DNA of 64,000 nucleotides from JAQBQH01 sp035607415 (GTDB lineage: Bacteria > Myxococcota_A > Polyangia > Palsa-1104): contig DATNAQ010000027.1 of the NCBI GenBank assembly GCA_035607415.1, positions 124,001-188,000 of the forward strand. The letters run 5' to 3'. Below, one piece after another: positions 31,611 to 40,055 of the stretch (position 1 is the stretch's first letter; every line of letters begins with the position of its first letter). The notes under the pieces were generated by a model. That model had not been told where the DNA came from, searched no databases, and worked only from the letters and a program-made list of their open reading frames with translations. The translations under genes were made by a program, and so were the position numbers.

Positions 31611-34600
31611 ATGGCCGCGAACGACGACGATGCGCCCCTCGGCGACATCCTGGCCAACACGGCGTGGATGCGGCGGCTGGCGCAGCGGCTCGTCGCCGAC
31701 GCCGCCGAGCGTGACGACGTCGTGCAGGCGGCCTGGCTGCAAGCGCTCGTTCACGCGTCGGCGACGCCAAACGTCCGCCCGTGGTTGGCGGCGGTGGTGC
31801 GCAATGTCGCGCGCATGGGCTTTCGCGGCCAGGCGCGGCGGCGCGCGCGCGAGGACGCCGCGATCCTGGCGACGCGGCCGGCGACGCCCGAGGAGCTGGT
31901 CGACCGCGTCGAGACCGAGCGCGAGGTCGCCACCGAGCTCCTCGCGCTCGACGAGCCGTATCGCACGACGCTGCTCCTCCGCTACTACGAGGATCTGTCG
32001 GCAGCGGACATCGCGCGACGCGTCGGCGTACCGGCGGCGACGGTGCGGTCGCAGCTCAAGCGCGGGCTCGAAGCGTTGCGCGCGCGGCTCGATCAGAAGC
32101 GCGGCGGCGATCGGCGGCGCTGGGCGTTGGCGCTGGTGCCGACGGCCACGGCGCTGCGCGGCGCCGCCGTCAAGACGATCGCGGGCGCGATCGGGGGAGC
32201 GCTCATCATGAAGTCTGCCCTCAAGGCCACCATCGGTGTCGCGGTCCTGCTGCTCGTCGGCTGGGGCAGCGTCGTCGTCTGGCGCGCGCACGCGCCGGGC
32301 GGCGAGGTGACGCAATCGCGGGCCGGCGTGGCCTGGCGCGTGCCCGGCGGGCTCGGCGTGCCCGGTCGCGCGCCGGCCACGATCGCGGGCGTCCGCGTGC
32401 CCGATTGGTTTGGCCAACGCGGCGCCGCCATCCGTCGCATCGCCGGCCGCGTAACCGCCGGCGGCGCGCCGATCGCCGGCGCCACCGTCGAGCTCGGCAG
32501 CGCGCTCAGCGACGCCGGGCTGTTGCCGGCGGCGACGCGCCGTACCGGCGCCGACGGCCGCTTCGACTTCGGCCTCGTGCCGCCGGCGCCGTACAGCGTC
32601 ACCGCGACGGCCGCCGATCACAGCGCCGACGTGCGCGAGGTCGACACGCGCGATCCTGGCGCGGCCTCCGATCGCATCGAGCTGCGCCTCGGCGGCTGCG
32701 ACGCGCAGCTCGTCGGCCACGTGAACGACGCATCGGGCGGCCCCATCGCCGGCGCCCGCTTGTGCTACGCCGACGCGCGCGCGAGCGCGTGCGTGCAGAG
32801 CGACGCCGCCGGCGCCTATCGCGCGTGCGTGAGCCCGCGGCAGACGAAGATCGAGGTGTCGGCGCGCGGCTACGGCACCATCGACGAGGAGCTGGACACG
32901 ATCAATCGCACCGTGCGCCGTGATTTTCTGCTCACGCCCGAGGCGACCATCGTCGGCCGCGTCGTCCGCGCCGACGACGGCCGGCCCGTCGCCGACGCCA
33001 GCGTGCGCAGCGTCAGCGGCCAGATCGGCCACCACGTCGGCGCCCCCGCCGCCGCCGTCACCGACGGCAACGGCCGCTTCACCCTCAGCGCGCTCGCGCC
33101 GGGCCGCCATCGGCTCTTCGCCTTCGCCACCGGGCTGGCGATGAGCGAGCCACTCGAGCTCACCGTGCGCGCCACCGGCACGACACCGGAGATCGTGCTC
33201 CACCTCGGCGCCGCCACGCGCCTGAGCGGCGTCGTCACCGACGGCCGCGATCCGGTCGCCGGCGCGCGCGTCTACGTCCAACGCGCGGTGCCGGTCGGCG
33301 GTCCGACGTCGATCGACGGCGCCGACGCCGTCACGCAGAGCGACGGAAGCTTCGTCCTCGAGTCGGTGCCGCGCGGGGTCGCCGCCTTCCGCGTCTCCCG
33401 CTGGAACCTGGTTTCGCCGAAGTCGCTGCTCGTCGACCGTCCGATCGTCGACGGCGTGCGCATCGTCGTCAGCGCGCTCGGATCGATCGCCGGCCACATC
33501 CTCCGGCAGGGCAAACCCGCCGCCAACGTCTTCGTCGGCCTCAACACCGTGACGCTCGAGCCGGTGGCCGTCTTCAGCGACGCCGACGGCAGCTACGCCC
33601 TGCGCGGGCTGCGCGCCGGGAAATACGCGGTCGACGCCCAGGACCAGGCGCACGGCTTCGGGGCGCTCTCGCCCGAGATCGTGCTCGGGCCCGGCGAGCA
33701 GCGCACCGGCGTCGATCTCGAGTGCACCTTTGCCGGCGCCATCTCCGGCGTGGTCGTCGAGGACAACGGTCGCCCCGCGGCCGGCGTCTGGGTGAACTTC
33801 GCCGCCCTGCACAAGGTCGACGTCGGCCAGGCGATCACGGGCACCGACGGCAGCTTCCGCGCCGGCACGCTCGGCGGCGGCGACGACTACCGCATCGAGG
33901 TGCGCGATGGCGGCGACACCGGACACGACTTCGCCGCCGCCGACGGCAGCTACTCCACGATCTACGTGCCGAACAGCGAGAGCGAGGTCTCGGGCGTCCG
34001 CATCGTCATCCACCGAACGCACCAGACCATCTCCGGCACCACCGTCGGCGCCGACGGTCAGCCGCTCAGCGACGTGCAGGTCGTCGCCTTCCGCGCCGCC
34101 GGGGGCAGCGACGAGCGGCTCGACCTCGACGACCAGTTCCAGCGGCCGAGCGCGATCTCCGGCGCCGACGGCCGCTTCGCCATCGCCGACCTCGACAGCG
34201 GAGCCTTCGTGCTGCGCGCCCGCGGCGGCGACGGCGCCGAAGGGCACCTCGACGGCGTCGCCGCCGGCGCACAAGGCGTCGTCCTGCCCTTGCAGCCGTC
34301 GGGCGGCATCGACGGCGAGCTCGTCGGGTTCGCGACGCCGCCCGAGGTGACGGCGCGGCTCAACCAGCCGTTCCTTCCGCCGCAGCCCGCGTGGGCGGCC
34401 GTCAGCGGTACCAGCTTCCAGCTGCGCGGCCTCGCGCCCGGCAACTACGTCGTCTACGCCGATGGCAGCGGCGGCCGCGACTCGGCGGCGGTGCGCGTCG
34501 ACGCCGGCCAGATCGCGACGGTGACGCTGCGCGATCGCGGCAGCGGCGTCATTCACGGCCACGTCGTCGAGTGGCGCTCGGGCGCGCCCGTCGAGGGCCT

Positions 34601-35105
34601 GCGCTGCCTCGCCCTGTTCGTCACCGGCCACCTGCGCAGCCCGATGCACGTCGATCCCGGCTTCAGCGGCGCCGACGGCAGCTTCACCATCGATGGCGCC
34701 GCGCGCGGCCCCGCCGACGTCCTCTGCGGCTGGTCGCCGGGGTACTCGGACAGCCTCGGAAGCGTCGTCGTCGGTGAGGGCGACAGCGGCTGCGAGCTCG
34801 TCGTCGTCAAGAGCGATCGTCCGATCGGCGGCCTCAGCTGGTTCGGTGGCGAGATCGGCGTCCCACCCGGGGACGGCCCGCGCGTCGAGGGCGTCCTACC
34901 CGGCAGCCCCGCCGACAAGGCCGGCCTCAAGCGCGGCGACGCCCTCGCAACCGTCGACGGCAGGTCCGTCGCCAAGCTGACGCCTCTCGGCGACATGTTC
35001 GCCATCTGCGACCGCGCGCCCGGCAGCCACGTCGCGCTCGGCGTCCTGCGCAACGGCCAGCCGCTCACGCTCGACGTCGTCGTCACGAGCGCGCCCGCGC
35101 AATGA
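31611..35105 (+). CDS. Membrane-anchored ECF sigma factor with extracytoplasmic carboxypeptidase-regulatory-like repeats and PDZ domain
   Basis: 1164 residues from ATG 31611. Residues about 15-80 are sigma-70 region 2 (RDDVVQAAWLQAL, WLAAVVRNVAR) and 115-165 region 4 (LDEPYRTTLLLRYYEDLS, IARRVGVPAATVRSQLKR), i.e. a full ECF sigma core. One transmembrane helix follows at about 201-223 (TIGVAVLLLVGWGSVVVW). The rest, predicted periplasmic, is about nine carboxypeptidase-regulatory-like beta-sandwiches starting near 278, 365, 445, 537, 625, 710, 806, 899 and 980 (pattern GxVxxxxGxPVAGAxV). A PDZ-like domain closes it (VLPGSPADKAGLKRGDAL, from about 1085). It could sense envelope ligands and release sigma by proteolysis; this is inference. 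Confidence 0.92.
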   Translation: MAANDDDAPLGDILANTAWMRRLAQRLVADAAERDDVVQAAWLQALVHASATPNVRPWLAAVVRNVARMGFRGQARRRAREDAAILATRPATPEELVDRVETEREVATELLALDEPYRTTLLLRYYEDLSAADIARRVGVPAATVRSQLKRGLEALRARLDQKRGGDRRRWALALVPTATALRGAAVKTIAGAIGGALIMKSALKATIGVAVLLLVGWGSVVVWRAHAPGGEVTQSRAGVAWRVPGGLGVPGRAPATIAGVRVPDWFGQRGAAIRRIAGRVTAGGAPIAGATVELGSALSDAGLLPAATRRTGADGRFDFGLVPPAPYSVTATAADHSADVREVDTRDPGAASDRIELRLGGCDAQLVGHVNDASGGPIAGARLCYADARASACVQSDAAGAYRACVSPRQTKIEVSARGYGTIDEELDTINRTVRRDFLLTPEATIVGRVVRADDGRPVADASVRSVSGQIGHHVGAPAAAVTDGNGRFTLSALAPGRHRLFAFATGLAMSEPLELTVRATGTTPEIVLHLGAATRLSGVVTDGRDPVAGARVYVQRAVPVGGPTSIDGADAVTQSDGSFVLESVPRGVAAFRVSRWNLVSPKSLLVDRPIVDGVRIVVSALGSIAGHILRQGKPAANVFVGLNTVTLEPVAVFSDADGSYALRGLRAGKYAVDAQDQAHGFGALSPEIVLGPGEQRTGVDLECTFAGAISGVVVEDNGRPAAGVWVNFAALHKVDVGQAITGTDGSFRAGTLGGGDDYRIEVRDGGDTGHDFAAADGSYSTIYVPNSESEVSGVRIVIHRTHQTISGTTVGADGQPLSDVQVVAFRAAGGSDERLDLDDQFQRPSAISGADGRFAIADLDSGAFVLRARGGDGAEGHLDGVAAGAQGVVLPLQPSGGIDGELVGFATPPEVTARLNQPFLPPQPAWAAVSGTSFQLRGLAPGNYVVYADGSGGRDSAAVRVDAGQIATVTLRDRGSGVIHGHVVEWRSGAPVEGLRCLALFVTGHLRSPMHVDPGFSGADGSFTIDGAARGPADVLCGWSPGYSDSLGSVVVGEGDSGCELVVVKSDRPIGGLSWFGGEIGVPPGDGPRVEGVLPGSPADKAGLKRGDALATVDGRSVAKLTPLGDMFAICDRAPGSHVALGVLRNGQPLTLDVVVTSAPAQ
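32193..32210 (+). promoter_or_regulatory. Internal Shine-Dalgarno and in-frame ATG within the sigma-factor gene
   Basis: GGGGGAG (32193-32199) stands 8 nt before an in-frame ATG at 32208 (codon 200), just ahead of the transmembrane helix. Translation from here would give the membrane anchor plus extracytoplasmic repeats without the sigma domains. Confidence 0.4.
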
Positions 35106-35112
35106 CGCCACG

Positions 35113-36126
35113 CTAGCCCGTCATGGCGACGAGCACGCGACGGGCGCCGCGGAAGGCGTTGCGGCCGTGCATGCAGGTCTCGTTGTCGAGGATCAGAAGG
35201 TCGCCGCGCGCCCACGGATGGGCGACCGTGTGCTGCTCGAGCACGTCGTGGACGTGGGCCAGCGTCTCGCGCGCAATCGGCGTGCCGTCGCCGTAGTGGG
35301 CCTGGTGCGTGCGCGTGCGGCGGCGCGGGTAGAGCATCATCGCCAGCGCGTAGTAGAGCGGGCCCATCCAGCGCGGGCTGAAGCAAAACAGGTGCGCCTG
35401 GTTGAACCAGACGGGCTCGCCGGTGACGGCGTGCGCGATGACCGCGGGGCGAACCGTCGAGGTCACGAGGTGCCCCGACGGCAGCCAGCGGTAATCGAGC
35501 GCCAGTGACCGGCAGCGCGCTTCGACCTCGTCGCGCCGCTCGGTCTCGAACACCTGCATCCACGACTTCGAGGCGGAGGCGACGTGCTCGAGCAGCTCGA
35601 AGCCGAGCGAGCGCCCGCGGATGACGCGCAGGTAGCGCACGCCGCGCGCGACGAAGCGCTCGCGCACCGACGGCGCCAGCGCGGCCAGCACCGCGCGCGT
35701 GTCGGCGAGCGTGGTCTCGCCGCCGTGCGCCGCCGGCTGCACGCACTGGAACAAGAGGTGGCGCGGATGCGTCGGCAGATACGACATCTCCGAGTGCAGC
35801 GGGATGCGCACCGCCGCCGGCGCCTCCGTCGAGGTGTAGACGTCTTCGCCGACGCGCGTGCGCGGCGTGTCGCCGCCGACGTAGGCGAGCGACGGCCCGT
35901 CGGAGAAGGCGCGCACCACGCGCGCCAGATGGCGCGGCTCGACCGCGCGAAAGCCGCGAAACAGGACCGCCCCGACCCAGGCGAGCCGCTCGCGCAGATC
36001 GTGCCGGTGCGCCGCGATCAGCTCGGCCAGCGCCTCGGGCGAGGCCACGCCGCGCGGCCGCACGATGAGGGGCGCGCCGGATCGCGCGCCGTCGACAAAA
36101 CGTTCCACCACCGTCGCGTCCATCAT
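35113..36126 (-). CDS. TauD/TfdA-family Fe(II)/2-oxoglutarate-dependent oxygenase
   Basis: 337 residues from ATG 36126 (a second ATG follows at once). The iron-binding HxE is in IPLHSEMSY near residue 110, the distal His in NETCMHGRNAF near 318, and the 2-oxoglutarate Arg just after it. AAHGGETTLADTRAV is characteristic of the SyrP/TauD-like branch, which hydroxylates amino acids or small metabolites. The substrate is unknown. It is divergent from the methyltransferase at 36181 (54-nt gap). Confidence 0.9.
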   Translation of the reverse strand: MMDATVVERFVDGARSGAPLIVRPRGVASPEALAELIAAHRHDLRERLAWVGAVLFRGFRAVEPRHLARVVRAFSDGPSLAYVGGDTPRTRVGEDVYTSTEAPAAVRIPLHSEMSYLPTHPRHLLFQCVQPAAHGGETTLADTRAVLAALAPSVRERFVARGVRYLRVIRGRSLGFELLEHVASASKSWMQVFETERRDEVEARCRSLALDYRWLPSGHLVTSTVRPAVIAHAVTGEPVWFNQAHLFCFSPRWMGPLYYALAMMLYPRRRTRTHQAHYGDGTPIARETLAHVHDVLEQHTVAHPWARGDLLILDNETCMHGRNAFRGARRVLVAMTG

Positions 36127-36180
36127 GTTCGAAGAATGCAAGCGGGCGGCCGGGGCACGTCGCTTGCTCGCGCATCGATC

Positions 36181-36918
36181 ATGACGTCGAAGCTGAGAAA
36201 CCTCCTCCGCATGGCTGCCGGCCCGCTGCGCGAGCGTGGCTGGGTGGAGACCGTACGCTCGGTGCGCAGCTGTTGGTACGATCGCAAGCACGAGCGCGCC
36301 GCGCCCTTCGACGCCACCTTCGGCACCGACACCGAGCGCAGCGTGACGATCGCCGATCTCGACGCCAGCGGCGCCGACGTGCCGGCGTTGTGGCGCTACT
36401 GGCCGACCTCGCGCGACGCCTTCACCACCCTCATGCGCGACGTCGACGTGCCCTTCGGCGACACCGTGTTCGTCGATCTCGGCTCGGGCAAGGGGCGCGT
36501 GCTGCTCATGGCGTCGGAGCTCGGCTTCCGCAAGATCGTCGGCGTCGAGCTGTCGCCGGCGCTGCATCAGATCGCGCTCGACAACGTGCGCCGCTGGCGC
36601 TCGGCGACGCGCGCCACGGCCGACATCGAGCTCCTGTGCATGGACGCGCGCGACTGGGTTCCCCCGACGGCGCCGACGCTGATCTATCTGTTCCAGCCGT
36701 TTCCTGTCGAGATCATGCACGCGGTGCTCGAGCGCCTCGCCGGCCGCCTGCAGGCGGCGCCGCGCGCGCGCATCCATCTCGCCTACCTGAACCCGCTGCA
36801 CCACGCGCTCATCGTCGGCTCCGGCGCCTTCGAGCTGAGGCGCTGGGGCCGCGCGGGGCAAAAAGGAGCGTTCGATTGGGCCATCTATCGTTCCCTCGCG
36901 GCGACGCCGGCTCGCTGA
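36181..36918 (+). CDS. Class I SAM-dependent methyltransferase
   Basis: 245 residues from ATG 36181. Motif I is VFVDLGSGKGRVLL at about residues 95-108, the acidic motif II is in VGVELSPALHQIA, and ELLCMDARDW precedes the aspartate/phenylalanine region LIYLFQPFP. The target is not indicated. The PLP-enzyme gene starts inside its last 43 nt, so the two are probably coupled. Confidence 0.88.
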   Translation: MTSKLRNLLRMAAGPLRERGWVETVRSVRSCWYDRKHERAAPFDATFGTDTERSVTIADLDASGADVPALWRYWPTSRDAFTTLMRDVDVPFGDTVFVDLGSGKGRVLLMASELGFRKIVGVELSPALHQIALDNVRRWRSATRATADIELLCMDARDWVPPTAPTLIYLFQPFPVEIMHAVLERLAGRLQAAPRARIHLAYLNPLHHALIVGSGAFELRRWGRAGQKGAFDWAIYRSLAATPAR

Positions 36919-37913
36919 GCGGCCCGGCGCTGTTCGCCGCCCTGCCCGCCGCGCGCCGCCGCATCCCGTGGATGTCGATCGGCCGCTTCCCCACGCCCGT
37001 CGAGCGCGTCGAGGAGCTGCTCCCGCGCGGCGTCGAGCTGTGGGTCAAGCGCGAAGACGAGAGCGGCGACCTCTACGGCGGCAACAAGGTGCGCAAGCTC
37101 GAGTTCCTCCTCGGCGACGCGCGCGCGCGCAACGCCAGCGAGCTGGTCACGTTCGGCGGCTGGGGCGCGCACCACGTCGTGGCCACGGCGATCTACGGCG
37201 CGCGCCACGGCTTCGGCGTCACCGCCGCGCTCTTTCCGCAGCCGCTCGACGCGCACGTGCAGGAGCAGCTGCTCGTCGACGAGGCCATGGGCGCGCAGCT
37301 CATCCGCGTCCGCAGCCCGCTCGGCGTCGTGCCGGTCTGGGCGCGCGCGCAGCTCTCGCCCAACACGGCGTGGCTCGCCGGCGGCGGCTCGTCGCCGGTC
37401 GGCTCGCTCGGCTGGGCCTCGGGCGGCTGCGAGCTTTCGGCGCAGGTGCGCCTCGGCCTGCTGCCGCCGTTCGACGCGCTCTACGTCGCGCTCGGCTCCG
37501 GCGGCACCGCGGCGGGCCTCTTGTGGGGCGTGCGCGCGCCGGTCCGCCCCGTCGAGATCGTGGCGGTGCGCGTGGTCGGCGCCGTCGCCATCGGACGGCG
37601 CCGCGTCGAGCGCCTGGCGCAAGCAGTCGACGAGCTGCTCGCGCCCGTCGGCGGCCGCGCGCTCGGCGGCGCGCCGGCCCGGCTGCGCATCGAGACGCGC
37701 CACGCCGGCCGCTACGGCGCGCCGACGCCGGCGTCGCTCGACGCCGTCGCAGCCGCGGCGCGCGTCGGGCTCGCGCTCGATCCGATCTACACCGGTAAGG
37801 TGATGGCCGCGCTCCTCGACGACGCGCGCGCCGGTCGTCTCGACGGCAAGCGCATCCTGTTCCTGCACAGCCACAACCGCGTCGCCCTCGCGCCGCTCTA
37901 TCGCTCATCCTAG
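36876..37913 (+). CDS. PLP-dependent enzyme, 1-aminocyclopropane-1-carboxylate deaminase/D-cysteine desulfhydrase family
   Basis: 345 residues. The start is set at TTG 36876 because AAAAGGAG stands 7 nt upstream and because family members have residues before the PTPVE motif; ATG 36972 would cut these off. Fold-type II PLP motifs are clear: KREDESGDLYGGNKVRKLEFLL with the Schiff-base Lys, SGGTAAGLL for phosphate binding and DPIYTGKVMAAL near the C-terminus. Members deaminate ACC or desulfurate D-cysteine. I cannot tell which applies. It overlaps the methyltransferase by 43 nt. Confidence 0.9.
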   Translation: MGHLSFPRGDAGSLSGPALFAALPAARRRIPWMSIGRFPTPVERVEELLPRGVELWVKREDESGDLYGGNKVRKLEFLLGDARARNASELVTFGGWGAHHVVATAIYGARHGFGVTAALFPQPLDAHVQEQLLVDEAMGAQLIRVRSPLGVVPVWARAQLSPNTAWLAGGGSSPVGSLGWASGGCELSAQVRLGLLPPFDALYVALGSGGTAAGLLWGVRAPVRPVEIVAVRVVGAVAIGRRRVERLAQAVDELLAPVGGRALGGAPARLRIETRHAGRYGAPTPASLDAVAAAARVGLALDPIYTGKVMAALLDDARAGRLDGKRILFLHSHNRVALAPLYRSS

Positions 37914-37948
37914 GCGCGATCCCTAGGCGGCGGCACCGATCGGTACCG

Positions 37949-38986
37949 GTGCTGCATTCCTCGCTGTACATGCGCAACCGCGCTCCGTACGTGTCTCCCG
38001 TCGGAGATCCAGCGAACCTGGTGGACCTGGTTCGCCGTTTCGGCGGCGTGCTCTCGCCGGTGGTCTTCGATCCCGCCTGCGAGCTCTTCACCGCTCACGG
38101 CCTCCCCGGTGCCGCGCCCATCCGGCGCAGCGTCGGCAACGTCGTCGTCGCCGTCGGCGATCCGCTGAGTCCCCCCGAGGCGCACGACCGGCTGCTCGCC
38201 ACGCTGGCCGAGCGCTTCGGCACCGTCGTCGTCGCGGGCGCCAGCGCCGAGCTGGCGGCCCGCGAGCGCGCGCTCGGCTGGGCGGTGATCGAGTTCGGCG
38301 AGCAGATCACCATCGATCCGCGGCGCGCACGCCCGCGCGGCCGCCGCGGCCACGAGCTCAACCGCAAGCTCAGCCACGCACGCCGCGCCACCGTCGAGAT
38401 CGGCGAGTACGTCGACGGCGCCGGCCGCGACGCCGTCCTCGAGCGTGCGCTCGACCGCGTCGCCCGCGCCTGGCTCGACAGCCGCCGCGGCCTGCAGATC
38501 TTCGTCGCGCACATCGATCTCTTCTCGCCGCGCGCGCTGCGCCGCTGGTTCTACGCCACCTGGGACGGCCGCGTCGTCGGCGTGCAATCGCTCGTGCAGC
38601 TCGACGCGCGCGGCGGCTACCTGCTCGAGCACCTCCTGACCACCGGGGACGTGCCCGCCGGCACCGCCGAGCTCCTGGTCGCCGCCGCCCTCGACGCGCT
38701 CGGGCGCGAGGGCTGCTCGTTCGTCAGCTTCGGCATCTCCACCGCGGCCGCGCTCGGCCACATGAGCGGGCTCGGGCCGCGCTCAGTCTGGCTCGGCCGC
38801 TGGTTCTTCGACCACGCGCAGAAGAGCTTCCGCCTCGACTCGATCAGCCGCTTTCGCAAGAAGTTCGGCGAGGTCACCGTCGAGCCGAGCTATCTGCTGT
38901 TCCACCCGGCGCGGGTCACGCCGCGGGCGCTCTTCGGCCTGGTGCGCGCGTTCAACGCTTCGCTCGCCTGGTCGCTCCGTCGCTAG
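37949..38986 (+). CDS. DUF2156 protein (MprF C-terminal/lysylphosphatidylglycerol synthase-like acyltransferase)
   Basis: 345 residues from GTG 37949; ATG 37970 is an alternative. Two GNAT-like halves are visible: the first ends in GWAVIEFGEQITIDPR and the second includes AWLDSRRGLQIFVAHIDLF, GRVVGVQSLVQLDARGGYLLEHLL and FVSFGIST. This is the soluble DUF2156 domain, related to the aminoacyl-transferase part of MprF, without the membrane flippase. The acceptor is unknown. The gene ends in CTAG shared with the convergent aquaporin. Confidence 0.85.
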   Translation: MLHSSLYMRNRAPYVSPVGDPANLVDLVRRFGGVLSPVVFDPACELFTAHGLPGAAPIRRSVGNVVVAVGDPLSPPEAHDRLLATLAERFGTVVVAGASAELAARERALGWAVIEFGEQITIDPRRARPRGRRGHELNRKLSHARRATVEIGEYVDGAGRDAVLERALDRVARAWLDSRRGLQIFVAHIDLFSPRALRRWFYATWDGRVVGVQSLVQLDARGGYLLEHLLTTGDVPAGTAELLVAAALDALGREGCSFVSFGISTAAALGHMSGLGPRSVWLGRWFFDHAQKSFRLDSISRFRKKFGEVTVEPSYLLFHPARVTPRALFGLVRAFNASLAWSLRR

Positions 38987-39744
38987 CCCGGCATCGGCTC
39001 GCCGGGCATCGGCTCGGTGCGCACCGGCTCGCCGCGCTCCTCGAGCGCCTCCTTCGCCGTCGCCTGCAGCCAGCGCGCGAGCGCGCCCGCGATCGCGCCG
39101 CCGACGAGCGGCGCCAACCAGAACAGCCACAGCTGCGCCAGCGCCCAACCGCCGGCCCACAACGCCGGGCCGGTCGAGCGCGCCGGATTGACCGACACGT
39201 TCGTGATCGGCAGGCCGATGAGATGCACCAGCGTCAGCGTCAGCCCGATGGCGACACCCGCCTGCGCCGTCGTCGCCGAGCGCGACGTGGCGCCGAGGAT
39301 CACGCTGACGAAGATGAACGTCAGCATGATCTCGGCGAACAGGCCGGCGCCGAGACTGTAGCGGCCCGGCGAGTGCGCGCCGTAGCCGTTCGACGCCAGC
39401 CCCTGCAAATGTACGTCGTAGCCGCCCGGCGCGCCGGTCGCCAGCGCGTAGACGCAGCCGGCCGCGAAGATCGCGCCGATGAGCTGCGCGGCCCAATAGC
39501 CGGGCACCTCGCGCCACGAGAAGCGCCCCGCGCACGCCAGCCCGAAGGTCACCGCCGGGTTGAAGTGCGCGCCCGAGATCGGACCGATCGCGTACACGCC
39601 CGCGAGCACGGTCAAGCCGAACGCGAACGCGATGCCGAGCAGGCCGACGCCGACGGCGGGAAACTTGGCGGCGAAGACCGCGGTCCCGACGCCGCCGAAC
39701 ACGAGGATGAACGTCCCGAGGATCTCTCCGACCAGCTTGCGCAC
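38983..39744 (-). CDS. aqpZ: Aquaporin Z-like water channel
   Basis: 253 residues from GTG 39744. Six transmembrane helices and both NPA half-helices are visible: GAHFNPAVTFG and NVSVNPARSTGPAL. The Arg after the second NPA and the narrow-filter layout indicate a water-selective channel rather than a glycerol facilitator. The C-terminus ends in a duplicated EPMPG pentapeptide encoded by a 15-bp tandem repeat next to the stop. Confidence 0.95.
   Translation of the reverse strand: MRKLVGEILGTFILVFGGVGTAVFAAKFPAVGVGLLGIAFAFGLTVLAGVYAIGPISGAHFNPAVTFGLACAGRFSWREVPGYWAAQLIGAIFAAGCVYALATGAPGGYDVHLQGLASNGYGAHSPGRYSLGAGLFAEIMLTFIFVSVILGATSRSATTAQAGVAIGLTLTLVHLIGLPITNVSVNPARSTGPALWAGGWALAQLWLFWLAPLVGGAIAGALARWLQATAKEALEERGEPVRTEPMPGEPMPG
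38987..39016. repeat. 15-bp tandem duplication at the aquaporin 3' end
   Basis: Two 15-bp copies (38987-39001 and 39002-39016, one mismatch) encode the repeated EPMPG at the aquaporin C-terminus and abut the CTAG that stops both convergent genes. Confidence 0.8.
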
Positions 39745-39753
39745 GACCCCCTC

Positions 39754-39978
39754 CTACTTGAACACGATGGGCATCGCGTCCTCGAAGCCGCGACGCGTAT
39801 TGGCCTCCGAAGTTTTCTTGTCGGCCTTCGCCTGCTCCTTGCTCGCGGCGCGCCATTGTCCGTCGGCGGCGAGCTGCTTGGCCTTGGCCGCGTGCGCGTC
39901 CGCCGAACGTTCGATGCGCGCCGAGCTGGCGCACGCGCTCAGCCCGGCAAGTGCCACCCACAGGATGTGACGTCGCAT
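39754..39978 (-). CDS. Small lipoprotein (74 residues), unknown function
   Basis: Start ATG 39978 has a strong GGAGGGG 4 nt upstream. The signal is LWVALAGLSAC, then a short helical, Ala/Lys/Gln-rich body (HAAKAKQLAADGQWRAASKEQAKADKK) and a C-terminal VFK. The helical repeat resembles one TPR-like hairpin or a coiled coil. It lies 9 nt upstream of aqpZ on the same strand and may be co-transcribed. I recognise no family. Confidence 0.7.
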   Translation of the reverse strand: MRRHILWVALAGLSACASSARIERSADAHAAKAKQLAADGQWRAASKEQAKADKKTSEANTRRGFEDAMPIVFK

Positions 39979-40055
39979 GGTCCCCTCCACGACAGCTCGA
40001 TCGCGAAGGTGGCGCGTCGCCGACGGGCCGCTTGAACGATCCGCGGCCCGCGGCG

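Noticed and set aside
30543..34649. 1368-codon minus-strand open frame
   Set aside because: Antisense to the sigma-factor gene; no recognisable motif and biased composition.
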